This document shows positions 44,550-52,578 of a stretch of 64,000 nucleotides of DNA, piece after piece (the first letter of the stretch is position 1; the number at the start of each line of letters is the position of its first letter). A program made the position numbers and the translations under genes. The stretch comes from Variovorax sp. PMC12 (GTDB lineage: Bacteria > Pseudomonadota > Gammaproteobacteria > Burkholderiales > Burkholderiaceae_C): assembly GCF_003019815.1 (NCBI RefSeq), contig NZ_CP027773.1, positions 1,623,001 to 1,687,000 of the forward strand, written 5' to 3'. Under the pieces are notes generated by a model. It did not search any database. It saw nothing but the letters and a program-made list of their open reading frames with translations, and had not been told where the DNA came from.

Positions 44550-46065
44550 GCCGCAGCGCTTCGGCATCCGCACGCGGCTGCTGGCGCTGTTGCTGCCCGG
44601 GATGGTCACGCTGCTGGCGCTGGACAGCTGGAACGACTACCGCGCGCTGACCGACTCGCTGGTGGCCGCCTACGACCAGAGCCTGCTCGAGCCCGTGCAG
44701 GCGCTGGCCAACGGCATCGTGGTGGCGAGCGACGGCAGCGTGCGCGTGCAGGAGCCGTTCTCGATCCAGGCCATGTTCGAGTCGACGCACCTGCGCTACA
44801 AGTACCTGCACGTGGGCGTCCAGCGCATTCCCAAGGGCGGCACGCTCGATGTGAACTCGCCCGAATCCACGCTCATGGGCGTGCCCGGCCTGCCCCGGCC
44901 CGCGGCCCGCCCCGCCGACGGCTTGCCGGTGTTCTACGACGCGGTGCACGAGCAGCACCGCGTGCGCGTGGCCGCGCTGCGCCAGACGGTGTACGACCAC
45001 GTCCACCCCGGCGTGGCCTACAGCGTGCTGATACAGGCGGCCGAAGGCATCGGGCCGCGCACCGAGGCCCAGTCGGAGTCGCTGCGCCAGGAGCTGCTGC
45101 GCGACACACGCATGGTGCTGGTGATGGCGCTGCTGGTGTGGCTGGGCGTGGCCTGGACCCTGCGCCCGCTGGAGCGCCTGCGCCGCTCGCTGCGCGAGCG
45201 TTCGCGCGACGACCTGAAGCCGCTCGACGCCAACGGCGTGCCCAAGGAAGTGGTGCCGCTGGTCGATGCGGTCAACCACCACATCGCGAGCCACCGGCGC
45301 ATGGTGGAAGAGCAGTCGCAGTTCCTGGCCGACGCCTCGCACCAGCTGCGCACGCCGCTGAGCATCCTGTCGATCCAGGCCGGCTACGCGGTGCGCGAGA
45401 CCGATCCGGCACGCATGCGCGAGTCGCTGCATGCCATCGTCGCGCAACTGGCGCGCACCCGGCGCCTGAGCGAACAGCTGCTCGCGCTGGCCCATGCCAC
45501 CACCGAAGGCGAAGCCGCCCGGGCCGAGCCGGCGGTGGTCGACCTCAACGCCATCGCGCGTGGCGTCGTGCTCGAGTACTTGCCGCTCGCGCGCGAGAAC
45601 GACCAGGACCTGGGCTGGGTCGATGCGCGCAGCGATGCAGCCGCCGCCGACGATGAAGGCGAAGACGGCGAGACGCCCGTGCTGCCCGTGCTGCCGGTCC
45701 TCGCCAACGCGGCCGAGCTCCATGAGGTGCTCGCGAACCTCGTGCACAACGCGCTCAAGTACACGCCGCGCGGCGGCAACATCACCGTGACCGTGCGGCG
45801 CGATGCGTCGTCCGCGCTGGCGGAGGTGTGCGACAACGGCCCCGGCATCGCGCCCGAGCGGCGCGCGAGCGTGTTCGAACGCTTCCACCGCGACCCGGCC
45901 GTGGATGCGGGCGCGGCACACGGCGCGGGCCTCGGCCTGACCATCGCGCGCGGCTACGCGCGGCGCAACGGCGGCGACATCGAGCTCGACAGCGCGGGCA
46001 TGCCCGAGAGCAACACCGGCGGCGGACTGCGCGCCACGCTGAGGCTGCCGCTGCACCTCGTCTGA
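44506..46065 (+). CDS. tctE: Sensor histidine kinase, TctE-like
   Basis: This 519-residue kinase has two membrane helices (about residues 24-42 and 200-222) around a periplasmic sensor, and a HAMP-like linker. The HisKA motif FLADASHQLRTPL has His279. An acidic insert (DDEGEDGETPVLP) lies before the ATPase domain, followed by the N-box LVHNALKYTP, DNGPGI and GLGLTIA. The ATG at 44506 has GAGGG upstream and overlaps the regulator by 44 bp. It should sense citrate or tricarballylate-like acids, probably with a binding protein. Confidence 0.9.
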   Translation: MDPQPRPPTPSPATEPQRFGIRTRLLALLLPGMVTLLALDSWNDYRALTDSLVAAYDQSLLEPVQALANGIVVASDGSVRVQEPFSIQAMFESTHLRYKYLHVGVQRIPKGGTLDVNSPESTLMGVPGLPRPAARPADGLPVFYDAVHEQHRVRVAALRQTVYDHVHPGVAYSVLIQAAEGIGPRTEAQSESLRQELLRDTRMVLVMALLVWLGVAWTLRPLERLRRSLRERSRDDLKPLDANGVPKEVVPLVDAVNHHIASHRRMVEEQSQFLADASHQLRTPLSILSIQAGYAVRETDPARMRESLHAIVAQLARTRRLSEQLLALAHATTEGEAARAEPAVVDLNAIARGVVLEYLPLARENDQDLGWVDARSDAAAADDEGEDGETPVLPVLPVLANAAELHEVLANLVHNALKYTPRGGNITVTVRRDASSALAEVCDNGPGIAPERRASVFERFHRDPAVDAGAAHGAGLGLTIARGYARRNGGDIELDSAGMPESNTGGGLRATLRLPLHLV

Positions 46066-46100
46066 GGGCCGTTTTGCTAGGGTTTCACCGGATACACCGG

Positions 46101-46116
46101 TACGTGATTACACGTA
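46101..46116. promoter_or_regulatory. Perfect palindrome upstream of tctB
   Basis: TACGTG-ATTA-CACGTA is a 6-4-6 perfect inverted repeat located about 95 bp before tctB and 36 bp after tctE. It is a candidate operator for the TctD-like regulator or another dimeric factor. The neighbouring CCGGATACACCGG forms another short inverted repeat. Confidence 0.45.
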
Positions 46117-46209
46117 TTTTGAGGCTCCGCAGGCTGCTTGCGCCCCACCCGAAAGGGGATTGAAAGCCTCGATTCCTAGACTGCCCTCCTTCCAAATCGA
46201 AGGAGACTT

Positions 46210-46731
46210 ATGCAGCACCAGCTCGGTGAAGATCCGGCCTCGCACGCGCCCCGGCCCGCTTCCAGATTCAAGAAAGACTACTACGGCGGCGCCCTGCTGA
46301 TCGTCATCGGACTGGCCGCGGTCTACGCCGGCATCGGCTACCGCGTGGGCGAGCTCGCGCACATGGGCCCGGGCTTCTTCCCGGTGGCGCTGGGCGCGCT
46401 GCTGGCGCTCACGGGCCTGCTCATCGCGCTGTCCGCGCGCGGCGACAAGCCCGTATCCGAAGAGGCCGTCTCGCACGGCCATCCGGGCGGCATGCCCGAC
46501 ATCCGCGGCGGTGTCTGCATCATCCTGGGCATCCTCGCGTTCCTGCTGTTCGGCGAGTACGGCGGCCTGCTGCCGGCGACCTTCGCCATCGTGTTCATCT
46601 CGGCGCTCGGCGACCGCGACAACACGCTGACCGAAGCAGTGCTGCTCTCGCTCGCGATGTCGTTCATCGCGGTGGTCGTCTTCTGGTGGGCGCTCAAGCT
46701 GCAGCTCCCCCTGTTCCAGTGGGGAGGCTGA
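46210..46731 (+). CDS. tctB: Tricarboxylate transporter small membrane subunit TctB
   Basis: This 173-residue membrane protein with four hydrophobic helices matches TctB. The N-terminus FKKDYYGGALLIVIGLAAVYAGIGY and the ALGDRDNTLTEAVLLSLAMSF helix are typical. It pairs with TctA in a secondary (ion-driven) transporter that uses a periplasmic binding protein. The ribosome site is GAAGGAGACTT. No tctC precedes it, contrary to the usual tctCBA order. Confidence 0.9.
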   Translation: MQHQLGEDPASHAPRPASRFKKDYYGGALLIVIGLAAVYAGIGYRVGELAHMGPGFFPVALGALLALTGLLIALSARGDKPVSEEAVSHGHPGGMPDIRGGVCIILGILAFLLFGEYGGLLPATFAIVFISALGDRDNTLTEAVLLSLAMSFIAVVVFWWALKLQLPLFQWGG

Positions 46732-46735
46732 GATC

Positions 46736-48310
46736 ATGATCGGTCAATCGCTACATGACCTGTGGTTCGGCTTCGGCGTTGCCTTCCAGGGCTCGAACCT
46801 GCTGTGGTCCTTCTTCGGCGTGCTGGTGGGCAACCTGATCGGCGTGCTGCCGGGCATGGGCGCGCTGCAGGCCATCTCGATCCTGCTGCCGCTCACCTAC
46901 GTGATGCACCCGGTGCCCGCCATCCTGATGCTGGCCGGCATCTTCTACGGCTCGCAGTACGGCGGCGCCATCGGCGCCATCCTGATGAACATGCCGTCCC
47001 ACCCGCCGCATGCGGTGACCTGCCTGGACGGGTACCCCATGACCAAGCAGGGCAAGGGGGGCGTCGCGCTCGGGGTGACGATGATCGCCTCGTTCTTCGC
47101 GGCCTCCGTCGGCATCATCGTGATGATCTTCGCCTCGCCGCTGCTGGTGCAGATCGCGTTCAAGTTCGGCCCGACCGAGATCTTCTCGATCATGCTGCTG
47201 GGCCTGCTGGCCGGCTCCACCATGTCGCGCGGCTCGCCGCTCAAGGGCGTGGCCATGACGCTGTTCGGCCTGCTGTGCGGCGTGGTCGGCACCGACGTGA
47301 ACAGCGGCAGCTTCCGCTTCGCGTTCGGCCTGCCTGAGCTCAGCGACGGCCTGGAACTGGTGGCGATCTCGATGGGCCTGTTTGGCGTGGCCGACTTCCT
47401 GCTCAACGTGAACCGCATGAAGGCCATCGGCGACACCGGCACGCTCAAGCTCAGCGACATGCGCCCGAGCAAGGAAGAGCTCAAGCGCGCCTTCCCCGCC
47501 ATGATCCGCGGCACGCTCGTCGGCACGGTGTTCGGCGCCATGCCCGGCACCGGCCCGACCATCACCACCTTCATCGCCTATGCGCTGGAGCGCAAGGTGT
47601 CGAAGACGCCGAACAAGTTCGGCACCGGCATGATCGAAGGCGTGGCCGGGCCCGAAGCCTCCGCGCACTCGAAGACGCAGGTCGACTTCATCCCGACCAT
47701 GAGCCTGGGCATTCCCGGCGACGCGGTGATGGCGCTGATCCTGGGTGCGCTGCTGATCCAGGGCATCCAGCCCGGCCCGCAGCTCATCACCGAGCATCCG
47801 GACATCTTCTGGGGCCTGATCGCCTCCTTCTGGATCGGCAACGTGATCCTCGTCATCCTGAACGTGCCGATGATCGGCGTGTGGGTGAAGCTGCTGAAGG
47901 TGCCCTACAAGTACCTGTTCCCTGCCGCGATGTTCTTCATTGCAACGGGCGTGTACAGCACGCAGAACAGCCTGTTCCAGATCTGGGAAGTGCTGGTGTT
48001 CGGCATCGTCGGCGCGGTGCTGATGACGCTGGAGTTCTCGGTCGCGCCGATCCTGCTGGGCTTCGTGCTCGGGCCGATGGTGGAAGAGAACTTCCGCCGC
48101 GCGCTGCTGCTCTCGCGCGGCGACATGTCGGTGTTCGTGACGCGCCCTATCAGCGGCACCTTCATCGGCCTGTGCGCGCTGCTGCTGCTGGGCGTGGGCT
48201 ACTCGGCATGGCGCGGTCGCGGCGGGCGCAAGGCCATGGTGGATCTGCCCAAGCCGCCTGAGGGCGCACCGCCCGCGGAAGCTGCCTCGATGGGCGGCGG
48301 CGGCAAGTAA
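46736..48310 (+). CDS. tctA: Tricarboxylate transporter large membrane subunit TctA
   Basis: This 524-residue protein with about eleven membrane helices carries the TctA signatures GVLPGMGALQAISILLP, YGGAIGAILMNMPSHPP, and the mirrored second copy AMPGTGPTITTFIAYALE, with GVAGPEASAHSKTQVDFIPTMSLGIPG. It starts 4 bp after tctB. A strong terminator follows. Confidence 0.96.
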   Translation: MIGQSLHDLWFGFGVAFQGSNLLWSFFGVLVGNLIGVLPGMGALQAISILLPLTYVMHPVPAILMLAGIFYGSQYGGAIGAILMNMPSHPPHAVTCLDGYPMTKQGKGGVALGVTMIASFFAASVGIIVMIFASPLLVQIAFKFGPTEIFSIMLLGLLAGSTMSRGSPLKGVAMTLFGLLCGVVGTDVNSGSFRFAFGLPELSDGLELVAISMGLFGVADFLLNVNRMKAIGDTGTLKLSDMRPSKEELKRAFPAMIRGTLVGTVFGAMPGTGPTITTFIAYALERKVSKTPNKFGTGMIEGVAGPEASAHSKTQVDFIPTMSLGIPGDAVMALILGALLIQGIQPGPQLITEHPDIFWGLIASFWIGNVILVILNVPMIGVWVKLLKVPYKYLFPAAMFFIATGVYSTQNSLFQIWEVLVFGIVGAVLMTLEFSVAPILLGFVLGPMVEENFRRALLLSRGDMSVFVTRPISGTFIGLCALLLLGVGYSAWRGRGGRKAMVDLPKPPEGAPPAEAASMGGGGK

Positions 48311-48340
48311 GCCGAACCTGCTCTCCGCTCCACGAAGAAC

Positions 48341-48367
48341 AAGGCCCGCTGATGCGGGCCTTTTTCA
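48341..48367 (+). terminator. Rho-independent terminator after tctA
   Basis: AAGGCCCGC-TGAT-GCGGGCCTT is followed by TTTCATTTT. The left side (AACAAGG) has few A, so it mostly serves the plus strand, but it also lies just past the end of the minus-strand pirin pseudogene. Confidence 0.9.
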
Positions 48368-48385
48368 TTTTCGAGGGGGCCTGTC

Positions 48386-49307
48386 TCAGACAGGTGTGGT
48401 GCCGGTATCCGGCTCGCGCACGCCGAAGGGCTTGCCCGGCAGCGGAATGAACTCGGTTTCTCCGGGCACGTGGCCCATGCGTTGCGCCGCCCAATCGGCA
48501 CCGGCCTCGAGGATGCGCTCGCGCCGGCTGGAAACGAAGTTCCAGGTGATGTAGCGCGGCCCATCGAGCGGCTCGCCGCCGATCACCATCAGCCGCACGG
48601 CGGTGTCGGCCGTGAGCACCGCGCCCTGCCCGGCGGGCAGCACGGCCATGGTGTGCGCGGCCACCGGTTCGCCGTCGACTCGCTTCGGCATCGACCGTGT
48701 ACACGGCCAGTTCCGGCGCCAGCGCGGGCAGTTCGAAGCGGCCGCCGGCCGGCAATGCGATGTCGAGGTACAAGGTCTGCGACAGCGTCTTGACCGGAGA
48801 GCGCACGCCGAAGGCTTCGCCCACCAGCACGCGCACGTCGACGCCCTGCACCACCACTTCCGGGATGGCGCCGGCGGGCGTGTGTTCGAAGCTCGGCTCG
48901 ACCTCTTCATGCGCCTGCGGCAGCGCGGCCCACAGTTGCAGGCCGTGGTTCTCGTAGGTGTCGGCCTTGAGGCGGTCGGGCTTGCGCTCGGAGTGCACGA
49001 TGCCGCGCCCCGCGGTCATCCAGTTGATGGCGCCGGGCAGGATCTCCTGCACGCTGCCGAGGCTGTCGCGATGCATCATCGCGCCCTTGAAGAGGTAGGT
49101 GACCGTGGACAGCCCGATGTGCGGATGCGGCCGCACGTCGTGCTCGCTGCCCGGCACTTCGGTGGCGGGGCCGAAGTGGTCGAAGAACACGAACGGCCCG
49201 ACCGAGCGGCGCTGCGCCGCCGGCAGCAGCCGCCGCACCTTGAAGCCGCCGCCCAGGTCCTTGTCGTGCGGTCGAAGCAGTTGAGTCTCTGGACTGGCGT
49301 CGGTCAT
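48386..49307 (-). pseudogene. Pirin-family gene with frameshift
   Basis: The first two thirds, from MTDASPETQLL, encode a good pirin N-domain with RPHPHIGLSTVTYLF and the metal-site GRGIVHSERKP. The open frame breaks down after ELAVYTVDAEAS. A neighbouring frame then continues the same family, from VDGEPVAAHTMAVLPAG to GETEFIPLPGKPFG and a normal stop at 48386. The switch, at about 48680, needs one inserted or two deleted bases (GCG-A-GTCGAC). Without frameshifting the product would lose its C-terminal cupin. It may be a real pseudogene, a base-calling error or a recoded gene. The start has ACGGAGAAC. Confidence 0.85.
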
Positions 49308-49373
49308 CGTGTTCTCCGTGATGAGTGAGTGATCGGCTTCGTTCGTCGCGGCCCATTCGCGGGACAGCGTGGG

Positions 49374-49453
49374 ACCGGCTTTGCCGGGCCGCCGGTGTCG
49401 CCCCCGGTGAGGGGGTTGGCGAAGCGACACACGAAGTGCGCGAAGCCTGGGGG
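49374..49453 (+). repeat. GC-rich REP-like element, copy D (diverged)
   Basis: GGCTTTGCCGGGCCGCC, GTCGCCCCCGGTGAGGGGGT, GGCGAAGCGACAC-ACGAAGTGCGCGAAGCCTGGGGG: the same modular plan as copies A-C, with ACGAAGTG as in copy B. It lies downstream of the flavoprotein gene and upstream of the pirin pseudogene. Confidence 0.65.
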
Positions 49454-49458
49454 TGGTT

Positions 49459-50010
49459 TCAACCCCGCGACTTTGCCACCGCTGCGATGCGCTCGCCGAA
49501 TGCGCGGGCGGTGTCGAAGTCGCCCTTGAGCATTTCGGCGGGGCTGGCGTCGGAGGGCGATTGTGTCAGCAGGCCGCCGTAGCCGCCCACGTAGTTCATC
49601 GAGTCGCGCGTGGCGGCCTTGTTGTTGGTCGGCAGGATGCCCATGCTGACCCAGATGCCGCTGTGCTGCATGGCCAGGGTCCAGAGGTAGGTCAGCGTGG
49701 TGACCTTGTCGCCGTTCATGGTGGCGCTGTTGGTGAACCCGGCGAAGAGCTTGTCTTTCCAGCCCTGCGTGTACCAGACCTTGGACGAGGCGTCGGCGAA
49801 CTTCTTGAACTGCCAGCTCACGCCGCCCATGTAGGTGGGCGAGCCGAAGACGATGGCGTCGGCCGCGGCCAGCGTTTCCCAGCCGCCTTCGGGCAGGTTG
49901 CCGTCGGCGTCGATGGCGAGCAGTTGCGCGCCTGCGCCGTCTGCCACGGCTTGAGCCACGCGTTGGGTGTGGCCGTAGCCGGAATGGAAGACGATGACGA
50001 TGTTTGCCAT
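49459..50010 (-). CDS. Flavodoxin-fold NAD(P)H oxidoreductase, WrbA-like
   Basis: This 183-residue protein has the FMN phosphate loop HSGYGHTQRVA (residues 9-19), the FGSPTYMGGVSWQFKKF loop and AGFTNSATMNGDKVTTL. These fit the WrbA/flavodoxin_2 group of quinone reductases. The substrate is unknown. The gene is followed by DoxX and pirin genes on the same strand in what looks like an oxidative-stress cluster under the LysR regulator. GGAGAAAAA precedes the ATG. Confidence 0.88.
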   Translation of the reverse strand: MANIVIVFHSGYGHTQRVAQAVADGAGAQLLAIDADGNLPEGGWETLAAADAIVFGSPTYMGGVSWQFKKFADASSKVWYTQGWKDKLFAGFTNSATMNGDKVTTLTYLWTLAMQHSGIWVSMGILPTNNKAATRDSMNYVGGYGGLLTQSPSDASPAEMLKGDFDTARAFGERIAAVAKSRG

Positions 50011-50048
50011 GAGATTTTTCTCCGAGATGAGATGAATGTTCGTTGTTC

Positions 50049-50118
50049 GGGGTGCTCTGCGCAGCGAAATAAAGGAGGAGCCCGAAGGGCGGGGGACATT
50101 CGCGGAGCAGAGTACCCC
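50049..50118. repeat. 70-bp symmetric repeat element
   Basis: The outer arms GGGGTGCTCTGC and GCAGAGTACCCC are inverted. Inside them GCGAAAT and ATTCGC also pair, and the centre carries GCCC-GAA-GGGC. The whole can fold into one long interrupted hairpin. It lies between the DoxX and WrbA-like genes and belongs to a different family from copies A-D. Confidence 0.65.
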
Positions 50119-50148
50119 GTCGGCGTGATCGCCCCGCCAGACTCAAGC

Positions 50149-50565
50149 TTACTTTTTATCGATGCTGAAACGACCGGCACCGAAGGCTGCGAAAGCAAGC
50201 AGGCCGCCGGCGATCGCGATGTTCTTGTTGAAGTTGATCTGCTGCATCATCTTCATCGCTTCAGGTGCGGACCAGTACTTGTGGAAGAACAGCGCCGTCG
50301 CAACGGTGAAGATCGCCATCACGATGGCGGTCCAGCGCGTCTTGAAGCCCAGCAGCAGCGCGATGCCCAGGCCCAGCTCGATGATGATCGCGATCACCGC
50401 GGCCACCTCGGGCAGCGGCAGGCCGGCGGAGGTGATGTAGCCGACCGTGCCGCCGAAGCCCATGAGCTTGCCGAAGCCGGCGGGAATGAACAGGTAGGCG
50501 ATCAGGATGCGGCCAATCAGCGCCAGCGTGTCTTGTGCCGAATTGGTGGTGTTTGTGGTTGCCAT
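50149..50565 (-). CDS. DoxX-family membrane protein
   Basis: This 138-residue protein has four membrane helices: LIGRILIAYLFIPAGFGKL, VAAVIAIIIELGLGIALLLGF, a third (IVMAIFTVATALFF) and a fourth near the C-terminus. RILIAYLFIPAGFGKL is the usual DoxX start. DoxX proteins are linked to thiol/redox balance and quinone respiration in some bacteria. AGGAG lies 10 bases before the ATG. It is between the pirin and WrbA-like genes. Confidence 0.9.
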   Translation of the reverse strand: MATTNTTNSAQDTLALIGRILIAYLFIPAGFGKLMGFGGTVGYITSAGLPLPEVAAVIAIIIELGLGIALLLGFKTRWTAIVMAIFTVATALFFHKYWSAPEAMKMMQQINFNKNIAIAGGLLAFAAFGAGRFSIDKK

Positions 50566-50607
50566 GTTTGAAGAACTCCTCGGTTGTTGAAATTGAAAAA
50601 GGAACGG

Positions 50608-50635
50608 AAAAAAAGCCGGGCGAGGGGCGCCCGGC
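50608..50635 (-). terminator. Rho-independent terminator after pirin gene
   Basis: On the minus strand GCCGGGCG, loop CCCCT, CGCCCGGC, then TTTTTTT. It ends the intact pirin transcript before DoxX. Confidence 0.93.
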
Positions 50636-50643
50636 AAGGGGGA

Positions 50644-51345
50644 TCAGGCGGCCAGGTCGAACACCAGCACTTCGGCGTCCTTGCCGTCGGCCAGCGTCAG
50701 CTGCGATTCGCCCTCGAGCATCGCGGCGTCACCGCCCGAGAGCTTCTGGCCGTTCACTTCGAGCTCGCCGCGCACCAGGTGCACATAGCTCTTGCGCGCC
50801 GGGTCGAGCGGCAGGCTGGCTTTTTCCTCACCGTCGAGCAGGCCTGCGTAGAGGCGTGCGTCGGCATGCACCTTCACCGAGCCGTCGCTGCCGTCGGGCG
50901 AAGCCACCAGGCGCAGCTTGCCGCGCTTCTCGGCGTCGCTGAACTGCTTCTGTTCGTAGCCGGGCTCGATGCCGCGCACGTTCGGCTGGATCCAGATCTG
51001 CAGGAAGTGCGTGGTCTCGTCGGCCTTGTGGTTGAACTCGCTGTGCATCACGCCGCGGCCCGCGCTCATGCGCTGCACGTCGCCGGGCGGAATGCTCTCC
51101 ACGTTGCCCATGCTGTCCTTGTGCGCCAGCTCGCCCGACAGCACGTAGCTGATGATCTCCATGTCCTTGTGGCCGTGGGTGCCGAAGCCGGCGCCCGCCG
51201 CCACGCGGTCTTCGTTGATCACGCGCAGGTTGCCGAAGCCCATGTGGGCCGGGTCGTAATAGTTGGCGAAGGAAAAGCTGTGGAACGAGCGCAGCCAGCC
51301 ATGGTCGGCATAACCGCGTTCCTGTGATTTACGGACTTGCAACAT
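50644..51345 (-). CDS. Pirin (YhhW-like bicupin)
   Basis: This 233-residue bicupin has FHSFSFANYYDPAHMGFGNLRVINED and the metal-binding GFGTHGHKDMEIISYVL. SAGRGVMHSEFN completes the first cupin; the second cupin is shorter. YhhW-type pirins have quercetinase activity in E. coli, but the natural role is unclear. The start is set by AAAAGGAG. It diverges from the LysR gene, with an operator-like palindrome between. Confidence 0.92.
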   Translation of the reverse strand: MLQVRKSQERGYADHGWLRSFHSFSFANYYDPAHMGFGNLRVINEDRVAAGAGFGTHGHKDMEIISYVLSGELAHKDSMGNVESIPPGDVQRMSAGRGVMHSEFNHKADETTHFLQIWIQPNVRGIEPGYEQKQFSDAEKRGKLRLVASPDGSDGSVKVHADARLYAGLLDGEEKASLPLDPARKSYVHLVRGELEVNGQKLSGGDAAMLEGESQLTLADGKDAEVLVFDLAA

Positions 51346-51479
51346 CGTCGAACTCCTTTTGGCCCTGCCCCGTGGGGATGAACGGGCCTTCTTCGTATGC
51401 CGCGCCGGATGCGCAGCGGATGTAAAGAACTTTAGGTCCGCACCCCGTTCGGAAAGACGCCGCGTTTTGATGGCACCAT

Positions 51480-51492
51480 TCAAATAATTTGA
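51480..51492. promoter_or_regulatory. Palindrome between pirin and LysR genes
   Basis: TCAAAT-A-ATTTGA is a perfect 13-bp inverted repeat with T-N11-A symmetry, the pattern favoured by LysR-type regulators. It is 15 bp upstream of the LysR start, fitting autoregulation and control of the divergent pirin gene. Confidence 0.55.
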
Positions 51493-51506
51493 TCAATGGA
51501 TCCACG

Positions 51507-52460
51507 ATGCCCAGTCCCCGAGACGTACTGACCCCCGACGCCCTGGCCATGCTCCAGACCGTGGTCGCCACGGGCAGCTTTGCCGCCGCCGCGCGCACGC
51601 TGGACCTGGTGCCCAGCGCCCTGAGCTACCGCGTGCGGCAGATCGAGGACGCGCTCGACGTGCTCCTGTTCGACCGCAGCGCGCGCCAGGCGCGGCTGAC
51701 CGAGGCCGGCGCCGAACTGCTGCGCGAGGCCGACCGGCTCCTCCATGAAATCGACGCGGTGGCCAACCGCGTGAAGCGGGTGGCCACCGGCTGGGAGCCG
51801 ATGCTGACCATCGCGGTCGACAGCGTGATCGCGCGCGACCCGCTGCTCGACCTGGCCACCGCCTTCTTCGCGCTCGATCCGCCCACGCGGCTCAAGCTGC
51901 GTGACGAGACGCTGATGGGCACCATCGAGGCGCTAACCAGCGGCGAGGCCGACCTGGCGATCGGCGCGGTGCTCGACGCGGCCAGCCTGGCCTTCACCGC
52001 CACCGGCATCCGCAGCCGGTTGATCGGCGAGCTGCGCTTCGTCTACGCCGTGGCGCCGCACCATCCGCTCGCACGCCTGCCCCAGCCCCTGAGCGACGCC
52101 GTGATGCGCGAGCACCGCGCGGTGGCCGCCGCCGACTCCACGCGCCACGGCACGCCGATGACGGTCAACCTGATGGGCGGGCAGGACGTGCTGACGGTGC
52201 CGAGCATGCAGGCCAAGATCGCGGCGCAACTGCATGGGCTGGGCGGCGGCTTTCTTCCCGAGCCGATGGCGCGGCCGTACATCGAGGCGGGGCACCTGGT
52301 CGAACTGAAGACCGAGCGCATGCCGCCGCTGGGCGCCCTGCACTGCGCATGGCGCGTGCGCAGCGCCGGCAAGCCGGGCCGTGCGCTCGAATGGTGGCTC
52401 GCGCAGTTCGAGCATGAAGGCACCCGGCGCGCATTGCTCGAACGGCACCGCGGTCGATGA
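51507..52460 (+). CDS. LysR-family transcriptional regulator
   Basis: This 317-residue regulator has an N-terminal winged helix-turn-helix (MLQTVVATGSFAAAARTLDLVPSALSYRVRQIEDAL, about residues 15-50). A linker helix precedes a type 2 periplasmic-binding-fold effector domain. It is divergent from the pirin gene and so probably controls pirin, and perhaps DoxX and the WrbA-like gene. The ATG at 51507 is used; an ATG six codons earlier overlaps the palindrome. Confidence 0.92.
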   Translation: MPSPRDVLTPDALAMLQTVVATGSFAAAARTLDLVPSALSYRVRQIEDALDVLLFDRSARQARLTEAGAELLREADRLLHEIDAVANRVKRVATGWEPMLTIAVDSVIARDPLLDLATAFFALDPPTRLKLRDETLMGTIEALTSGEADLAIGAVLDAASLAFTATGIRSRLIGELRFVYAVAPHHPLARLPQPLSDAVMREHRAVAAADSTRHGTPMTVNLMGGQDVLTVPSMQAKIAAQLHGLGGGFLPEPMARPYIEAGHLVELKTERMPPLGALHCAWRVRSAGKPGRALEWWLAQFEHEGTRRALLERHRGR

Positions 52461-52578
52461 GCATGACCCGGAATCGCGCCGCCGCGCTAAGGGTGTGCCC
52501 TCAGGCAAAGCCCCCTGCGGACCGATGTAGAGTGCAGACACATCCAACCGCCTCCCATCCAGAAGAAAAGAGTCCGTC

